Of a stretch of 64,000 bases of DNA, positions 40,204 to 49,918 are shown in pieces. The position numbers and the translations under genes were made by a program. Position 1 is the first letter of the stretch. Each line of letters begins with the position of its first letter. This DNA comes from Clostridia bacterium UC5.1-1D2 (GTDB lineage: Bacteria > Bacillota > Clostridia > Lachnospirales > Lachnospiraceae): contig BBZN01000016.1 in assembly GCA_001304855.1 (NCBI GenBank), positions 1 through 64,000 on the forward strand, in the 5' to 3' direction. The notes beneath the pieces are model-generated. The model saw nothing but the letters and a program-made list of their open reading frames with translations. It did not search any database and had not been told where the DNA came from.

Positions 40204-40839
40204 ATGGACAGAAAAGATATTTTAAGCAAGGTGGACCACACATTGTTAAAGCAGACCGCCACATGGGAACAGATTAAAAAATTGTGCCAGGACGGCATGG
40301 AGTACGGAACCGCTTCCGTGTGCATTCCTCCCTGTTATGTAAAACAGGCCAAGGAATTTACAGGTGGCAAGCTGGCTGTGTGCACTGTGATTGGCTTTCC
40401 CAATGGCAATATGACAACGGCTGCAAAAGTGTTTGAGACGGAAGATGCAGTGAAAAACGGCGCAGACGAAATTGACATGGTCATCAATCTGGGCATGGTA
40501 AAGGGCGGCCATTATGACCGGGTATTGGATGAGATACGGCGGATAAAGGAGGCCTGCGGCGGCAGATGCTTAAAGGTGATAATTGAGACCTGCCTTTTGA
40601 CGGAAGATGAGAAGAAGGAGATGTGCCGGGTAGTGACGGAGTCAGGCGCGGATTATATTAAAACCTCCACAGGATTTTCCACAGGCGGCGCAACCTCTGA
40701 AGACGTTGTGCTGCTGAGAAAATATTCCGGTTCTCAGGTGAAGGTAAAGGCGGCCGGAGGGATCGCATCCTTCCAGGACGCAGAAAACTTTATTGAGCTT
40801 GGAGCCGACAGGCTGGGAACCAGCAGGCTGATACCTTAA
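40204..40839 (+). CDS. deoC: deoxyribose-phosphate aldolase
   Basis: This class I aldolase cleaves 2-deoxyribose-5-phosphate to acetaldehyde and glyceraldehyde-3-phosphate. Motifs: [48 protein letters not shown], and the Schiff-base lysine in [20 protein letters not shown], then [10 protein letters not shown] 40204 is chosen because CAGGAG at 40191-40196 is 7 bases away; ATG 40198 is too close. About 211 residues; the C terminus ends soon after LGTSRLIP, normal or slightly short. It feeds the end of deoxynucleoside catabolism. Confidence 0.9.
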   Translation: MDRKDILSKVDHTLLKQTATWEQIKKLCQDGMEYGTASVCIPPCYVKQAKEFTGGKLAVCTVIGFPNGNMTTAAKVFETEDAVKNGADEIDMVINLGMVKGGHYDRVLDEIRRIKEACGGRCLKVIIETCLLTEDEKKEMCRVVTESGADYIKTSTGFSTGGATSEDVVLLRKYSGSQVKVKAAGGIASFQDAENFIELGADRLGTSRLIP

Positions 40840-40922
40840 GGGTACAGGAGCAGTATGACTTGCTTATATTGGACGGACAGGGAGAGGGAAAACTATCTTT
40901 TCCCACAAGGAGGGCTTTAAAA

Positions 40923-42107
40923 ATGTATAAACGTATATTTGTGATTGTACTGGATTCTCTGGGCATCGGTGAGGCTGAAGATTCCGCCTCCTTCGGCGAC
41001 GTGGGGGTAGATACCCTTGGACATATAGCGCAGAAGGTTAAAGATCTGAAGATTCCCAATCTGGTATCTCTTGGAATGGCAAACCTTCATCCCGCAGAGG
41101 GAATTGAAGCTTCGGAACATCCCATGGGCCGCTACATGAAGCTGAGCGAGGCAAGCGCAGGCAAGGATACCATGACCGGACACTGGGAGATGATGGGACT
41201 TCATGTGACAACTCCCTTTCAGACCTTTACGGAGACGGGATTTCCCAAGGACTTAATCCGGGAGCTGGAGAAGCGTACCGGGCGGAAGGTTATTGGCAAT
41301 AAGAGCGCCAGCGGAACCGCTATCCTGGATGAACTGGCTGAGGAGGAGATTCGGGAGGGACATTTAATCGTCTACACATCCGCCGATTCAGTGCTTCAAA
41401 TCTGCGGCAATGAGGAGACTATGGGACTGGATAACCTGTACCATTACTGCGAGATTGCCAGAGAGCTGACGCTCCAGGACAAATGGAAGGTAGGCAGAGT
41501 CATCGCCAGGCCTTATACGGGAAAAAGGAGGGGAGAATTCAGGCGCACCTCCAACCGTCACGATTATGCGTTAAAGCCTATCGGCAAGACGGCGCTGGAT
41601 GCCCTTAAGGAAGCCGGATATGATGTGATTTCCATCGGCAAAATCTATGATATTTTTGACGGGGAGGGACTTACCCAGTCCAACCATTCGGATTCCTCTG
41701 TTCACGGGATGGAGCAGACGCTGGAATATGCCCAAAAAGATTTTAAAGGCCTTTGCTTCGTAAATCTGGTGGATTTTGACGCTCTGTGGGGACACAGGAG
41801 AGATCCTGAAGGCTATGGAAGGGAGCTGGAGCGTTTCGACGAGAAGCTGGGTCTGCTGCTGCCGCTCTTAAACAAAGAGGATCTGCTGATTCTCACTGCG
41901 GATCACGGAAACGACCCAACCTACACAGGGACGGACCACACCCGAGAAAAGGTGCCCTTCCTGGCATACTCTCCGTCTATGAAATCCGGAGGGGATCTGG
42001 GGGAGGCCGATACCTTCGGGGTCATCGGCGCTACGGTTGCAGATAATTTCGGCGTTGCAATGCCTCAGGGAACCATTGGCCATTCTGTGCTGGATGAGTT
42101 GAAATAA
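40923..42107 (+). CDS. deoB: phosphopentomutase
   Basis: This intact enzyme of about 394 residues belongs to the alkaline phosphatase superfamily and interconverts (deoxy)ribose-1-phosphate and -5-phosphate, linking the phosphorylases to DeoC and the pentose phosphate pathway. Metal-site and catalytic segments: [29 protein letters not shown] (phosphorylated Thr), [26 protein letters not shown] and [15 protein letters not shown] at 40907-40913 fits ATG 40923. It is the last gene of the salvage cluster. Confidence 0.92.
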   Translation: MYKRIFVIVLDSLGIGEAEDSASFGDVGVDTLGHIAQKVKDLKIPNLVSLGMANLHPAEGIEASEHPMGRYMKLSEASAGKDTMTGHWEMMGLHVTTPFQTFTETGFPKDLIRELEKRTGRKVIGNKSASGTAILDELAEEEIREGHLIVYTSADSVLQICGNEETMGLDNLYHYCEIARELTLQDKWKVGRVIARPYTGKRRGEFRRTSNRHDYALKPIGKTALDALKEAGYDVISIGKIYDIFDGEGLTQSNHSDSSVHGMEQTLEYAQKDFKGLCFVNLVDFDALWGHRRDPEGYGRELERFDEKLGLLLPLLNKEDLLILTADHGNDPTYTGTDHTREKVPFLAYSPSMKSGGDLGEADTFGVIGATVADNFGVAMPQGTIGHSVLDELK

Positions 42108-42155
42108 CATGTTAGACTGAGGAACCCATAGATATCCCGCATTATAACATAAACA

Positions 42156-42234
42156 AAAGGCTGAAGCGTATTGCGCCATGGTTCAATGGATTAAGGGCAA
42201 TTCATTGAACCATGGCGAAGCTGCTTCAGCCTTT
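42156..42234. terminator. bidirectional terminator between deoB and the ABC-F gene
   Basis: AAAGGCTGAAGC (42156-42167) pairs with 42223-42234, and inside it GCCATGGTTCAATG (42175-42188) pairs perfectly with 42203-42216. T runs flank the outer stem on both strands, as expected between convergent genes. Confidence 0.8.
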
Positions 42235-42245
42235 CAGATCCTGCT

Positions 42246-43802
42246 CTATGACAGTCTCAAAGCCCACTCTTTACAATCCCATACATCTGTGACAATCCCC
42301 TCATAGAACTCCGGTTCATGGCAGATTAACAGGATGCTGCCTTTATATGCCTTCAGCGCCCTCTTCAGTTCCTCCTTGGCATCCACATCCAGATGGTTGG
42401 TAGGCTCGTCCAGAAGAAGGACGTTGGATTCCCTGTTAATCAGTTTGCACAATCTGACCTTGGCCTGTTCCCCTCCGCTTAAAACGCGTATCTGGCTTTC
42501 AATATGCTTTGTGGTAAGCCCGCATTTTGCCAGCGCGGACCGGACCTGATACTGGGTGTAGGCCGGGAATTCCCTCCATATTTCCTCCAGACAGGTGCTG
42601 GTGTTGCCCGGCGCCATTTCCTGCTCAAAATAACCAATAGACAGGTAGTCTCCCAGTTCCACCGTTCCTTCCAGCGCCGGTGTGAGTCCCAGAATGCTCT
42701 TTAAAAGGGTGGTTTTTCCGATACCGTTGGCTCCCACAAGGGCTATCTTACGGCCCCGTTCCATTGTCAGGTACAAGGGACGTGAGAGGGGTTCTTCATA
42801 ACCGATAATCAAATCCCTGGTTTCAAAAATATATTTTCCCGGAGTGCGGGAGAAGAGGAAATTAAATTCAGGCTTGGGCTTTTCCCTGGCCAGTTCAATC
42901 ACATCCATTTTATCCAGTTTTTTCTGTCTGGACATAGCCATATTTCTGGTGGCAACTCTGGCTTTATTTCTGGCCACAAAATCCTCCAGCTCTGCGATCT
43001 CGTGCTGCTGCCGCTTGTATGCAGCCTCCAGCTGCGCCTTTTTAACTTCGTAGACCTCCTGGAATTTGTCATAGTCCCCCACATAGCGGTCCAGTCTCTG
43101 GTTCTCCATATGATAAATCAGGTTGATGACGCTGTTGAGAAAAGGGATATCATGGGAGATAAGAATAAAAGCATTCTCATAATCCTGAAGATACCGCTTC
43201 AGCCAGTCGATATGCTGTTCATCCAGATAGTTGGTGGGCTCGTCCAGAAGGAGGATATCCGGCTTCTGAAGCAGCAGCTTTCCCAGAAGCACCTTGGTTC
43301 TCTGTCCTCCGCTGAGCTCGGTCACATCTTTATCCATGCCGATGTCGTTTAATCCCAGGGCCCGCCCCACTTCCTCCACCTTGGAATCAATGACATAGAA
43401 GTCATGGGCCATCAGAAGATCTTGGATAGTGCCAAGCTCTTCCATCATGGAATTCATCTCCTCACCGCCGGCTTCGCTCATGCGGTCGCAGATCCGGTTC
43501 ATCTGCTCCTCCATCTCAAAAAGAAAGCTGAAAGCGCTTTTTAGCACATCCCGGACAGTCATGCCTTTTTCCAGCGCCGTGTGCTGGTCCAGATACCCAA
43601 CCCGCACATGTTTTGCCCATTCCACCTTGCCCTCGTCGGGCATCAGCTTACCTGTAATAATATTCATAAAAGTGGACTTTCCCTCGCCGTTGGCTCCGAT
43701 AAGGCCGATATGCTCCCCTTTGAGGAGGCGGAAGGAAACGTCCTGAAAAATTGCCCGGTCTCCGAAGCCGTGGCTTAAATGTTCCACATTTAAAATGCTC
43801 AT
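42246..43802 (-). CDS. ABC-F family ATP-binding protein
   Basis: This intact 518-residue protein has two ABC domains and no membrane helices, the ABC-F plan of ribosome-associated ATPases. Domain 1 has Walker A LIGANGEGKST, signature LSGGQRTKVLLGK and ILLLDEPTNYLD. A basic interdomain linker spans residues ~245-300 (AAYKRQQHEIAELEDFVARNK), the P-site tRNA-interaction motif region. Domain 2 has ALVGANGIGKTT, LSGGEQAKVRLCK and VLLLDEPTNHLD. Subfamily (housekeeping translation factor or antibiotic resistance) cannot be settled by eye; the linker length is moderate. It is convergent with deoB. Confidence 0.88.
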   Translation of the reverse strand: MSILNVEHLSHGFGDRAIFQDVSFRLLKGEHIGLIGANGEGKSTFMNIITGKLMPDEGKVEWAKHVRVGYLDQHTALEKGMTVRDVLKSAFSFLFEMEEQMNRICDRMSEAGGEEMNSMMEELGTIQDLLMAHDFYVIDSKVEEVGRALGLNDIGMDKDVTELSGGQRTKVLLGKLLLQKPDILLLDEPTNYLDEQHIDWLKRYLQDYENAFILISHDIPFLNSVINLIYHMENQRLDRYVGDYDKFQEVYEVKKAQLEAAYKRQQHEIAELEDFVARNKARVATRNMAMSRQKKLDKMDVIELAREKPKPEFNFLFSRTPGKYIFETRDLIIGYEEPLSRPLYLTMERGRKIALVGANGIGKTTLLKSILGLTPALEGTVELGDYLSIGYFEQEMAPGNTSTCLEEIWREFPAYTQYQVRSALAKCGLTTKHIESQIRVLSGGEQAKVRLCKLINRESNVLLLDEPTNHLDVDAKEELKRALKAYKGSILLICHEPEFYEGIVTDVWDCKEWALRLS

Positions 43803-43931
43803 AAATTAAAATAACTCCTTATATATAACTCCGATTTTGCGCCAACTCCCATTCTACATGAGAACGGGCAAGATGGCAATATGGAAATCCGGCGGTTTCG
43901 TTCTTTATTTCATAAAATTTTATAAACCCCC

Positions 43932-43960
43932 TTGACAATTTTGGAAAAAGAGGCTAAACT
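43932..43960 (+). promoter_or_regulatory. sigma-A promoter of the P-type ATPase leader
   Basis: A perfect TTGACA at 43932-43937 and TAAACT at 43955-43960 are separated by 17 bases. They lie just upstream of the riboswitch-like leader. Confidence 0.7.
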
Positions 43961-43993
43961 CATCTAAACTTCATAAGTGTTTAGGAACAACCC

Positions 43994-44136
43994 AAAAGGG
44001 AGTAGTTTAAATATATTGTCAACAGCCCCGGTTCCCGCAGAACCTGGCAATATATGCCGAGACGGTTACAAGACTTTTATGCGTGGTTTCCAGATATTGT
44101 ACATATCCTGGAATACTGCCCGTAAAAGTCTTTTTT
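43994..44136 (+). ncRNA. probable yybP-ykoY (Mn2+) riboswitch with terminator
   Basis: The leader shows the conserved loops of this class, AAAAGGGAGTAG (43994-44005) and GCCGAGACGG (44056-44065). They are bridged by the helix ATATATTG (44011-44018) with CAATATAT (44048-44055). An intrinsic terminator follows: AAGACTTTTA (44070-44079) with TAAAAGTCTT (44123-44132) and a T run to 44136. The downstream gene is a P-type cation ATPase of the type this riboswitch usually controls. Metal binding itself is inferred. Confidence 0.75.
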
Positions 44137-44183
44137 AATATTGGGGGGCGCCGGATATGTACTTAATCTAAGGAGGAAGCAGG

Positions 44184-46792
44184 ATGAAAGAATGGTATCA
44201 GCAGACAAAAGAGGAAATTCTGGAAAGCTTTCATGTCACGGAGCATGGCTTAACGTCCGCTGAGGCAGAGAAAATTTTGCAGGAGAAAGGGGAGAATGTC
44301 CTTCAGGAAGGAAAGCGGAAAAGCATACTCCAGGTTTTCGGGGAGCAGTTCTGTGATCTGCTGGTGGTTATCCTGATTATTGCAGCCCTGATATCCATGG
44401 TTTCCGGTAATGTGGAAAGTACCATTGTTATTATTGCAGTGATTGTAATCAACGCCATTTTGGGGACGGTGCAGCATGCAAAGGCGGAAAAATCCCTGGA
44501 CAGCCTGAAGTCCCTCTCCTCGCCCAATGCCAAGGTGCTCAGGGACGGACAGAAGATAGAAATTCCCTCAGCCAAGGTAGCGCCGGGGATATTCTGTACC
44601 TGGGAGGCGGGGGATCTGGTTGTGGCGGACGGAAGAATTCTGGAAAATTTTTCTCTCCAGGTAAATGAAAGCTCCCTTACCGGAGAATCCACCAATGTAG
44701 ATAAGAGCTGCCAGGTGATTACCGGGGACTGCGCATTGGCAGACAGGGCAAATATGGTTTATTCCAGCGCGCTGGTAACCTACGGAAGGGCCGTTGTACT
44801 GGTTACAGGCACAGGTATGGATACCGAGATCGGCAAGATAGCGGCGCTGATGAATGCCACAAAGGAAAAAAAGACGCCTCTCCAGGTGAGCCTGGATCAA
44901 TTTGGAAGCAGACTGGCCATGGCGATTATGGTAATCTGCGCTATGGTGTTCCTTCTGAGCCTTTACAGAAAAATGCCTGTTCTGGATTCGCTTATGTTTG
45001 CTGTGGCCCTGGCTGTAGCCGCTATTCCCGAGGCATTGAGCTCCATAGTAACCATTGTCCAGGCCATGGGTACGCAGAAAATGGCCAGGGAACACGCCAT
45101 TATTAAGGAACTAAAGGCTGTGGAAAGCCTTGGCTGCGTGTCTGTGATCTGTTCCGATAAAACCGGAACTCTGACCCAGAATAAGATGACGGTCCAGAAC
45201 CTTTATATAAATGATCAGGTGCTGTCCATCGATCAGATCGATCTGACCAACCAATGCCACCGCTATCTGCTCTATGACGCCATTCTCACCAATGATTCCT
45301 CGATTGTGGACGGTAAAGGGATTGGTGATCCCACGGAGTTTGCGCTGGTTGAGATGGGGCGGAAGGTATCCCTGGATGAAACAATTCTGAGGGAGCTGAT
45401 GCCCAGGCTGGAGGAGATCCCCTTTGATTCTGACCGGAAGCTTATGAGCACAAAATATGAGCTTCACAATGTTCCTACGGTGCTGACCAAGGGAGCTCTG
45501 GACGTGCTTTTGGACCGTACGGTGAAAATCCGCGCAGCAGGGGGTGTGCGAGATATCACACCGGAAGATAAGGAAAAAATTACCCAGAAGAACCTGGAGT
45601 TTTCCAGGGAAGGGCTTCGGGTTCTGGCCTTTGGCTACAAGGAGGTGCCGGAGGATTACGCCCTTTCTCTGGACAATGAGAACGGATTTATCTTTCTGGG
45701 CCTGATTTCCATGATGGATCCGCCGAGAGAAGAATCAACGCAGGCCGTACACGACGCCAAACGCGCGGGAATCAAGCCGGTTATGATTACAGGCGACCAT
45801 AAAATTACGGCTACGGCTATTGCAAAGCAGATCGGCATTTTTGAGGAGGGGGATCTGGCTATGACCGGCCGGGAGCTGGATGCTCTGTCTGAGGAGGAGC
45901 TGGATCAGAAGGTTGCGGACATTTCCGTATATGCCAGAGTATCGCCGGAGAACAAAATCAGAATCGTGGACGCATGGCAGAGGAGAGGCGCCGTCACGGC
46001 CATGACAGGCGACGGCGTAAACGATGCGCCGGCTCTTAAGAAGGCGGATATAGCGTAGCCATGGGAATTACAGGAACAGAGGTTTCCAAGGATGCGGCGG
46101 CCATGATACTTACAGACGATAACTTTGCCACCATTATCAAGGCGGTGGCAAATGGGCGCAATGTATACAGGAATATCAGAAATGCCATCAAATTTCTTCT
46201 TTCAGGAAATATGGCAGGAATCCTGTCCGTTTTATACACCTCCCTGGCGGCATTGCCCGTACCTTTTGCGCCGGTGCACCTGTTGTTTATTAACCTTCTG
46301 ACGGACTCCCTGCCTGCGATTGCAATCGGCATGGAACCCGCAGAAAAAGATTTACTCTCAGAAGCGCCGAGAGACCCCAAGACAGGAATTCTCACCAAAG
46401 ACTTTATGCTCAGCATACTGACCCAGGGCGGACTGATTGCCGTCTGTACCATGACAGCCTTTCACATGGGGCTTGATACCGGAAGCTCCGCTGTGGCAAG
46501 CACAATGGCCTTCTCAACCCTGACTCTGGCCCGTCTGTTCCATGGCTTCAACTGCAGAAGCAGGCACAACATTTTCAAACTGGGATTTAGCAGTAACTGG
46601 TACAGCGTAGGAGCATTTTTCGCAGGCGCCATACTTTTAAGCCTGGTAATGGTAATACCCTTCCTCCAAAGGCTATTCTCCGTAACCCCTCTGACCACCC
46701 GGCAAATAGGAACAGTAACTCTCCTGGCCATAGCGCCCACCGTCACAATCCAGATTTTCAAAATAATAAGAGATATTAGACGTAGGAATTAG
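44184..46792 (+). CDS. P-type cation-translocating ATPase (Ca2+/Mn2+ type, frameshifted)
   Basis: This P2-type ATPase of about 870 residues has a cation-ATPase N domain (residues 1-65), TM1-TM2, the actuator loop with LTGESTNVD near 167, and TM4 with AVAAIPEALSS (the PEG/PEA ion site). The phosphorylation motif is ICSDKTGTLTQNKM (Asp ~325), the nucleotide domain has KGALDVLL, the hinge is AMTGDGVNDAPALK, and six C-terminal helices end the protein. A G is missing near 46055 (ATAGCGTAG for ATAGGCGTAG). Two opposite run errors near 44585 and 44605 garble residues ~133-139 without closing the frame. Similarity to PMCA/SERCA-like bacterial pumps plus the leader suggests Mn2+ or Ca2+ efflux. Confidence 0.88.
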
Positions 46793-46835
46793 GGGGAATG
46801 TATGGTATAATGTCCAAGTAGGCAATGAGCAGTGC

Positions 46836-46900
46836 AAACAGGCGTGAATGCAAAATTGCGTTGTACTTGCACATAAGCAAATTTGCATTCGCACCTGTTT
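46836..46900. repeat. 24-bp imperfect inverted repeat
   Basis: Bases 46836-46859 and 46877-46900 are inverted copies matching at 21 of 24 positions, with a 17-base loop. The arms contain AAACAGG and GAATGCAAA. It directly precedes the 33-bp tandem repeats. Confidence 0.55.
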
Positions 46901-46932
46901 ATAGGGCGAAGCCCGTGAGCGAGATGGAGCGC

Positions 46933-47064
46933 AGCGGAATCAAGCGGCACAGCGTGGAAGCGGAGAGCGGAATCGAGCGGCACAGCGTGGAAACGTGGAG
47001 CGGAATCGGGCGGCACAGCGTGGAAGCAGAGAGCGGATATGAGCGACCATCGCTGAAGGCAGAG
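46933..47064. repeat. 33-bp tandem repeats
   Basis: Four contiguous 33-base units start at 46933, 46966, 46999 and 47032. The first three are near identical (core GAATCGAGCGGCACAGCGTG) and the fourth is degenerate. The plus-strand frame would read S-G-I-x-R-H-S-V-E-x-x units. The open frame (46825-47274) has no ribosome binding site and runs into the next gene, so it is treated as non-coding. Confidence 0.75.
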
Positions 47065-47214
47065 CAGTCTATGGGCGGCCCACGGCTCAATCCGCCGGAG
47101 CAGCTTATGAGCCCATGGCAAAAGCCAGCTGCGCAGGCAATCAGCCATAGATTTGCAAAGCAATGCCAAGCTACAAAAAACTTACAGGACATACACAGGA
47201 AAGGGGCGTGCAAT

Positions 47215-47812
47215 ATGGATAAGGTTATTACAATCAGCGAGAATTCGGAAGCGGAGGCCGTGAACTGGGAGTAAAGCTGGCGGGACAGCTGAATATTCCG
47301 TTTTATGACAAAGAGCTGATCCACATGGCAGCAGACGACATTAATATTGCGGAGGAGGCTTTCCAGCATTACGATGAGCATATAGTGGAACACAGTCCTC
47401 TGGACAGGCAGTTTTACCATGCATTTTCCGATGTGTACAAGGTCCCCATGTCCGATCAGATTTTCGTGGCCCAGTCCAATGTGATTCGCAGGCTGGCGGA
47501 TCACGGTCCCTGCATCATTGTAGGGAGATGCGCGGATATGATACTTCGGACAGTGTAAACCTGTTTATCTATGCAGACATGAAGAGCCGCATAAAGCGAA
47601 TGCTGGAGCTGGAGCCGGACGGAGAAACCGATGGAAAAGAGATGGAACGCCGCATCCGTGAGGTAGACCGCAAGCGCAAGGACTACTACCAGTACTACAC
47701 AGGCAATTCCTGGGGACGCGCCCAGAATTACCACCTTTGTATGGACAGCGGGCTGGTGGGGGTAGAGGGCTGCATGAGAGCAGTGCTGGCATATCTTGGA
47801 GAGCCGGTGTAA
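47215..47812 (+). CDS. cytidylate kinase-like family protein (frameshifted)
   Basis: This P-loop nucleotide kinase of the AAA_26/cytidylate-kinase-like family has MDKVITISENSGSGGRELGVKLA as its Walker A region, KELIHMAA, PCIIVGRCADMIL and a lid-like RIREVDRKRKDYYQYYTGNSWG. These motifs fit the clostridial family often located in variable contexts; the true substrate is unknown. One G is missing near 47250 (TCGGAAGC for TCGGGAAGC), inside the P-loop, and one G near 47553 (CTTCGGACAG for CTTCGGGACAG). Repaired length is about 200 residues. Confidence 0.8.
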
Positions 47813-47926
47813 AAAGAATCCTTATGCCTTATTGAATATAAGTCTGTAAATGCCGGTTTACATACATACGATTAAGAGGCTGTCCTGAAAATGTAATTCA
47901 GAGATAACCTATAAAAAAACATTCTA

Positions 47927-47954
47927 AATAAGCTCGCCTTCGGGCGGGCTTATT
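47927..47954. terminator. hairpin with TTCG tetraloop
   Basis: AATAAGCTCGCC (47927-47938) pairs with 47943-47954 around a TTCG tetraloop, 12 pairs with one wobble. Tails in either direction are only partly T-rich. It lies between the kinase-like gene and the IS110 remnant. The rest of the 47813-48445 gap is described in the remnant entry. Confidence 0.6.
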
Positions 47955-47983
47955 CCTTTACCCGTGATAAAATTTGAGAGGTT

Positions 47984-48160
47984 TTATTTTGGCTGAATAA
48001 TTACATCCACCCCTAACTTTTCTAATGAATGTAGATTTCTTTTCATTAATTTATCATGATGAATAACCATATAGTAATCTGCCCCTAAATCGCAATAAAG
48101 AACTTTTTCTTTTAGCATATGATAAATTGCTATTAGCTTTGTATGGGCGATAGCTATTTA
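47984..48160 (-). pseudogene. C-terminal remnant of an IS110-family transposase
   Basis: On the minus strand an open stretch reads KLIAIYHMLKEKVLYCDLGADYY and ends LEKLGVDVIIQPK before TAA at 47984-47986. The pattern 'A-x-YHML...DLGADYY...+L+xLG' is the end of IS110-type DEDD transposases. The catalytic and helix-loop parts are absent, and a stop lies just upstream in the frame, so only a fragment remains. The following stretch 48160-48300 is strikingly C-rich and G-poor on the plus strand, with no recognised gene. A TATAAT-like -10 occurs near 48389 before guaA. Confidence 0.6.
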
Positions 48161-48445
48161 CGCCCCCACCCAGTCAAATCAATCCTCCACAGCCCTAAAA
48201 AACCCGCCCTACCGCAATCACCCCTTTCAGCCCTCCAAAAAACAATCTAAAACAATCGCCCCCTATCAAAAACCAGCCCTGTCCCAAAACCCCTGTTACT
48301 TCCGCGGCAATCATAAGGCACGTAAACCATGGACGATGCCGCGCTCCGCACCCGGCGAAAACTGCTTGTGTCAGTCCTTCGGCCATAGTATAATATAGAA
48401 AGCATAAAATGCGATTTATATATTGTAAAAATGAGGAGGCAAATG

Positions 48446-49744
48446 ATGAAGCAGGATATGATTGTAATTCTGGATCTTGGAAGTTCGGAAAACACAAAAC
48501 TGGCCAGAGAAATCCGTGAGATGGGGGTTTACAGCGAGATTTATCCACATGACATTACGGCTAAGGAGCTTTCGGCACTTCCCAATGTAAAGGGAATTAT
48601 TATGAACGGAGGCCCCAACAATATAATAGACGGCCAGGCGATCGATGTGCTCCCTGAGATATATGAGGCAGGATACCCGATGATGGCGGCGGGCCATTCA
48701 TCTGCAGCCTGCAGCATGACTTTGGACGGGTGGGACGGCAAGGACAGTTCTGAGAAGCTTCGTTCCTTTGTCTTTGACATATGCAAGGCTGAGGCCAATT
48801 GGAATATGAAGAATTTTATCTCCGATCAGGTCGATCTGATACGCAGCCAGGTAGGGGACAGAAACGTGCTGCTGGCGCTGTCCGGCGGCGTGGACAGTTC
48901 CGTCGTGGCGGCATTGCTGATCAAAGCCATCGGAAAGCAGCTGACCTGTGTTCATGTAAACCATGGGCTTATGAGAAAGGGAGAGTCTGAGAGCGTAATC
49001 GATGTATTCAAAAACCAGATGGACGCCAACCTGGTTTATGTGGACGCATCGGAGCGTTTCCTGGGCAAGCTGGCAGGAGTTGCGGATCCGGAACAGAAGC
49101 GCAAGATCATAGGCGCAGAGTTTATCCGTGTATTTGAGGAGGAGGCCAGGAAACTGGAAGGTATAGATTTCCTGGCGCAGGGAACTATCTACCGACATTG
49201 TGGAGAGCGGAACCAAAACCGCAAAGGTAGTCAAGTCCCACCACAATGTAGGAGGACTTCCTGAGGATTTGGATTTCACCCTGGTAGAGCCCCTTCGTCA
49301 GCTGTTCAAAGACGAGGTGCGCGCCTGTGGCCTTGAACTGGGACTGCCGCACAACATGGTGTACCGCCAGCCCTTCCCCGGTCCGGGCCTTGGCGTGCGG
49401 TGCCTGGGAGCCATCACCAGAGAACGTCTGGAGGCAGTGCGCGAATCCGATGCGATTCTCCGGGAGGAGTTTGAAAAGGCCGGACTGGACAAGACGGTAT
49501 GGCAGTACTTTACAATTGTGCCTGATTTTAAATCTGTGGGAGTCAGGGATAATGCCCGCTCTTTTGAGTATCCTGTGATTCTTCGGGCAGTAAACACAGT
49601 GGACGCCATGACGGCCACCATAGAACAGATCGACTATCCGGTACTCCTTAAGATAACGGATCGCATACTTAAGGAAGTAAAAATGTAAACAGGGTGTGCT
49701 ATGATTTAAGTCCGAAGCCTACGGCTACGATTGAGTGGGAATGA
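48446..49744 (+). CDS. guaA: GMP synthase with a degenerate glutaminase domain (frameshifted)
   Basis: The C-terminal two thirds are a standard GMP synthetase: ATP pyrophosphatase motif [17 protein letters not shown] near residue 145, [35 protein letters not shown] and the terminal PTATIEWE. The N-terminal amidotransferase domain is about 75 residues shorter than usual and has [11 protein letters not shown] where the nucleophile motif G-x-CYG is expected; the His-Glu dyad region is missing. This part lies in one unbroken frame, so the loss is real. Two bases are missing near 49195 and one A near 49690. AGGAGG at 48434-48439 suits ATG 48446. Confidence 0.85.
49715..49744 (+). other. guaA 3' end, likely integration (att) site
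   Basis: The last codons of guaA, GCTACGATTGAGTGGGAATGA in part, form the segment commonly used as attachment site by genomic islands that insert at guaA. Element debris begins immediately downstream. No second copy of the segment was seen in the window, so the distal att site is missing or outside. Confidence 0.5.
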
Positions 49745-49862
49745 CCGTTGAAACGGCGCAAACCCGCATGAATACAGGCTTTTTGACCTATCACCTTGCC
49801 GCTTGATACTGGATTGATTCTACTTTGTATCGACCCGGTATTCAAGAGAATGATTGCAAGGG

Positions 49863-49917
49863 ACAAGCAAAACCGCCTGCTGAACGACAAATTCAGCAGG
49901 GCGGTTTTTTGCTTGTT
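49863..49917 (+). terminator. strong intrinsic terminator downstream of guaA
   Basis: Bases 49863-49884 pair with 49892-49917, with the core AAAACCGCC..TGCTGAA against TTCAGCAGGGCGGTTTT and a T6 run. The left arm appears one C short, in line with the run-contraction errors elsewhere. It could end guaA or, read on the minus strand, the following small gene. Confidence 0.7.
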
Positions 49918-49918
49918 C

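Noticed and set aside
46933-47064. Possible CRISPR array
   Set aside because: The 33-base units are contiguous with no spacers, and no cas genes are present.
46825-47274. 149-codon frame with 11-residue S-G-I-x-R-H-S-V-E repeats as a real protein
   Set aside because: It lacks a ribosome binding site, owes its openness to a 33-base repeat with no stops, and runs out of frame into the kinase-like gene.
47870-47900. Terminal inverted repeat of an IS1182-like element (GAGGCTGTC..)
   Set aside because: Only a partial single end was seen, with no partner end or transposase of that family nearby.
48230-48300. G-quadruplex on the minus strand
   Set aside because: Four G tracts exist, but one loop is about 13 bases, longer than usual, so support is weak.
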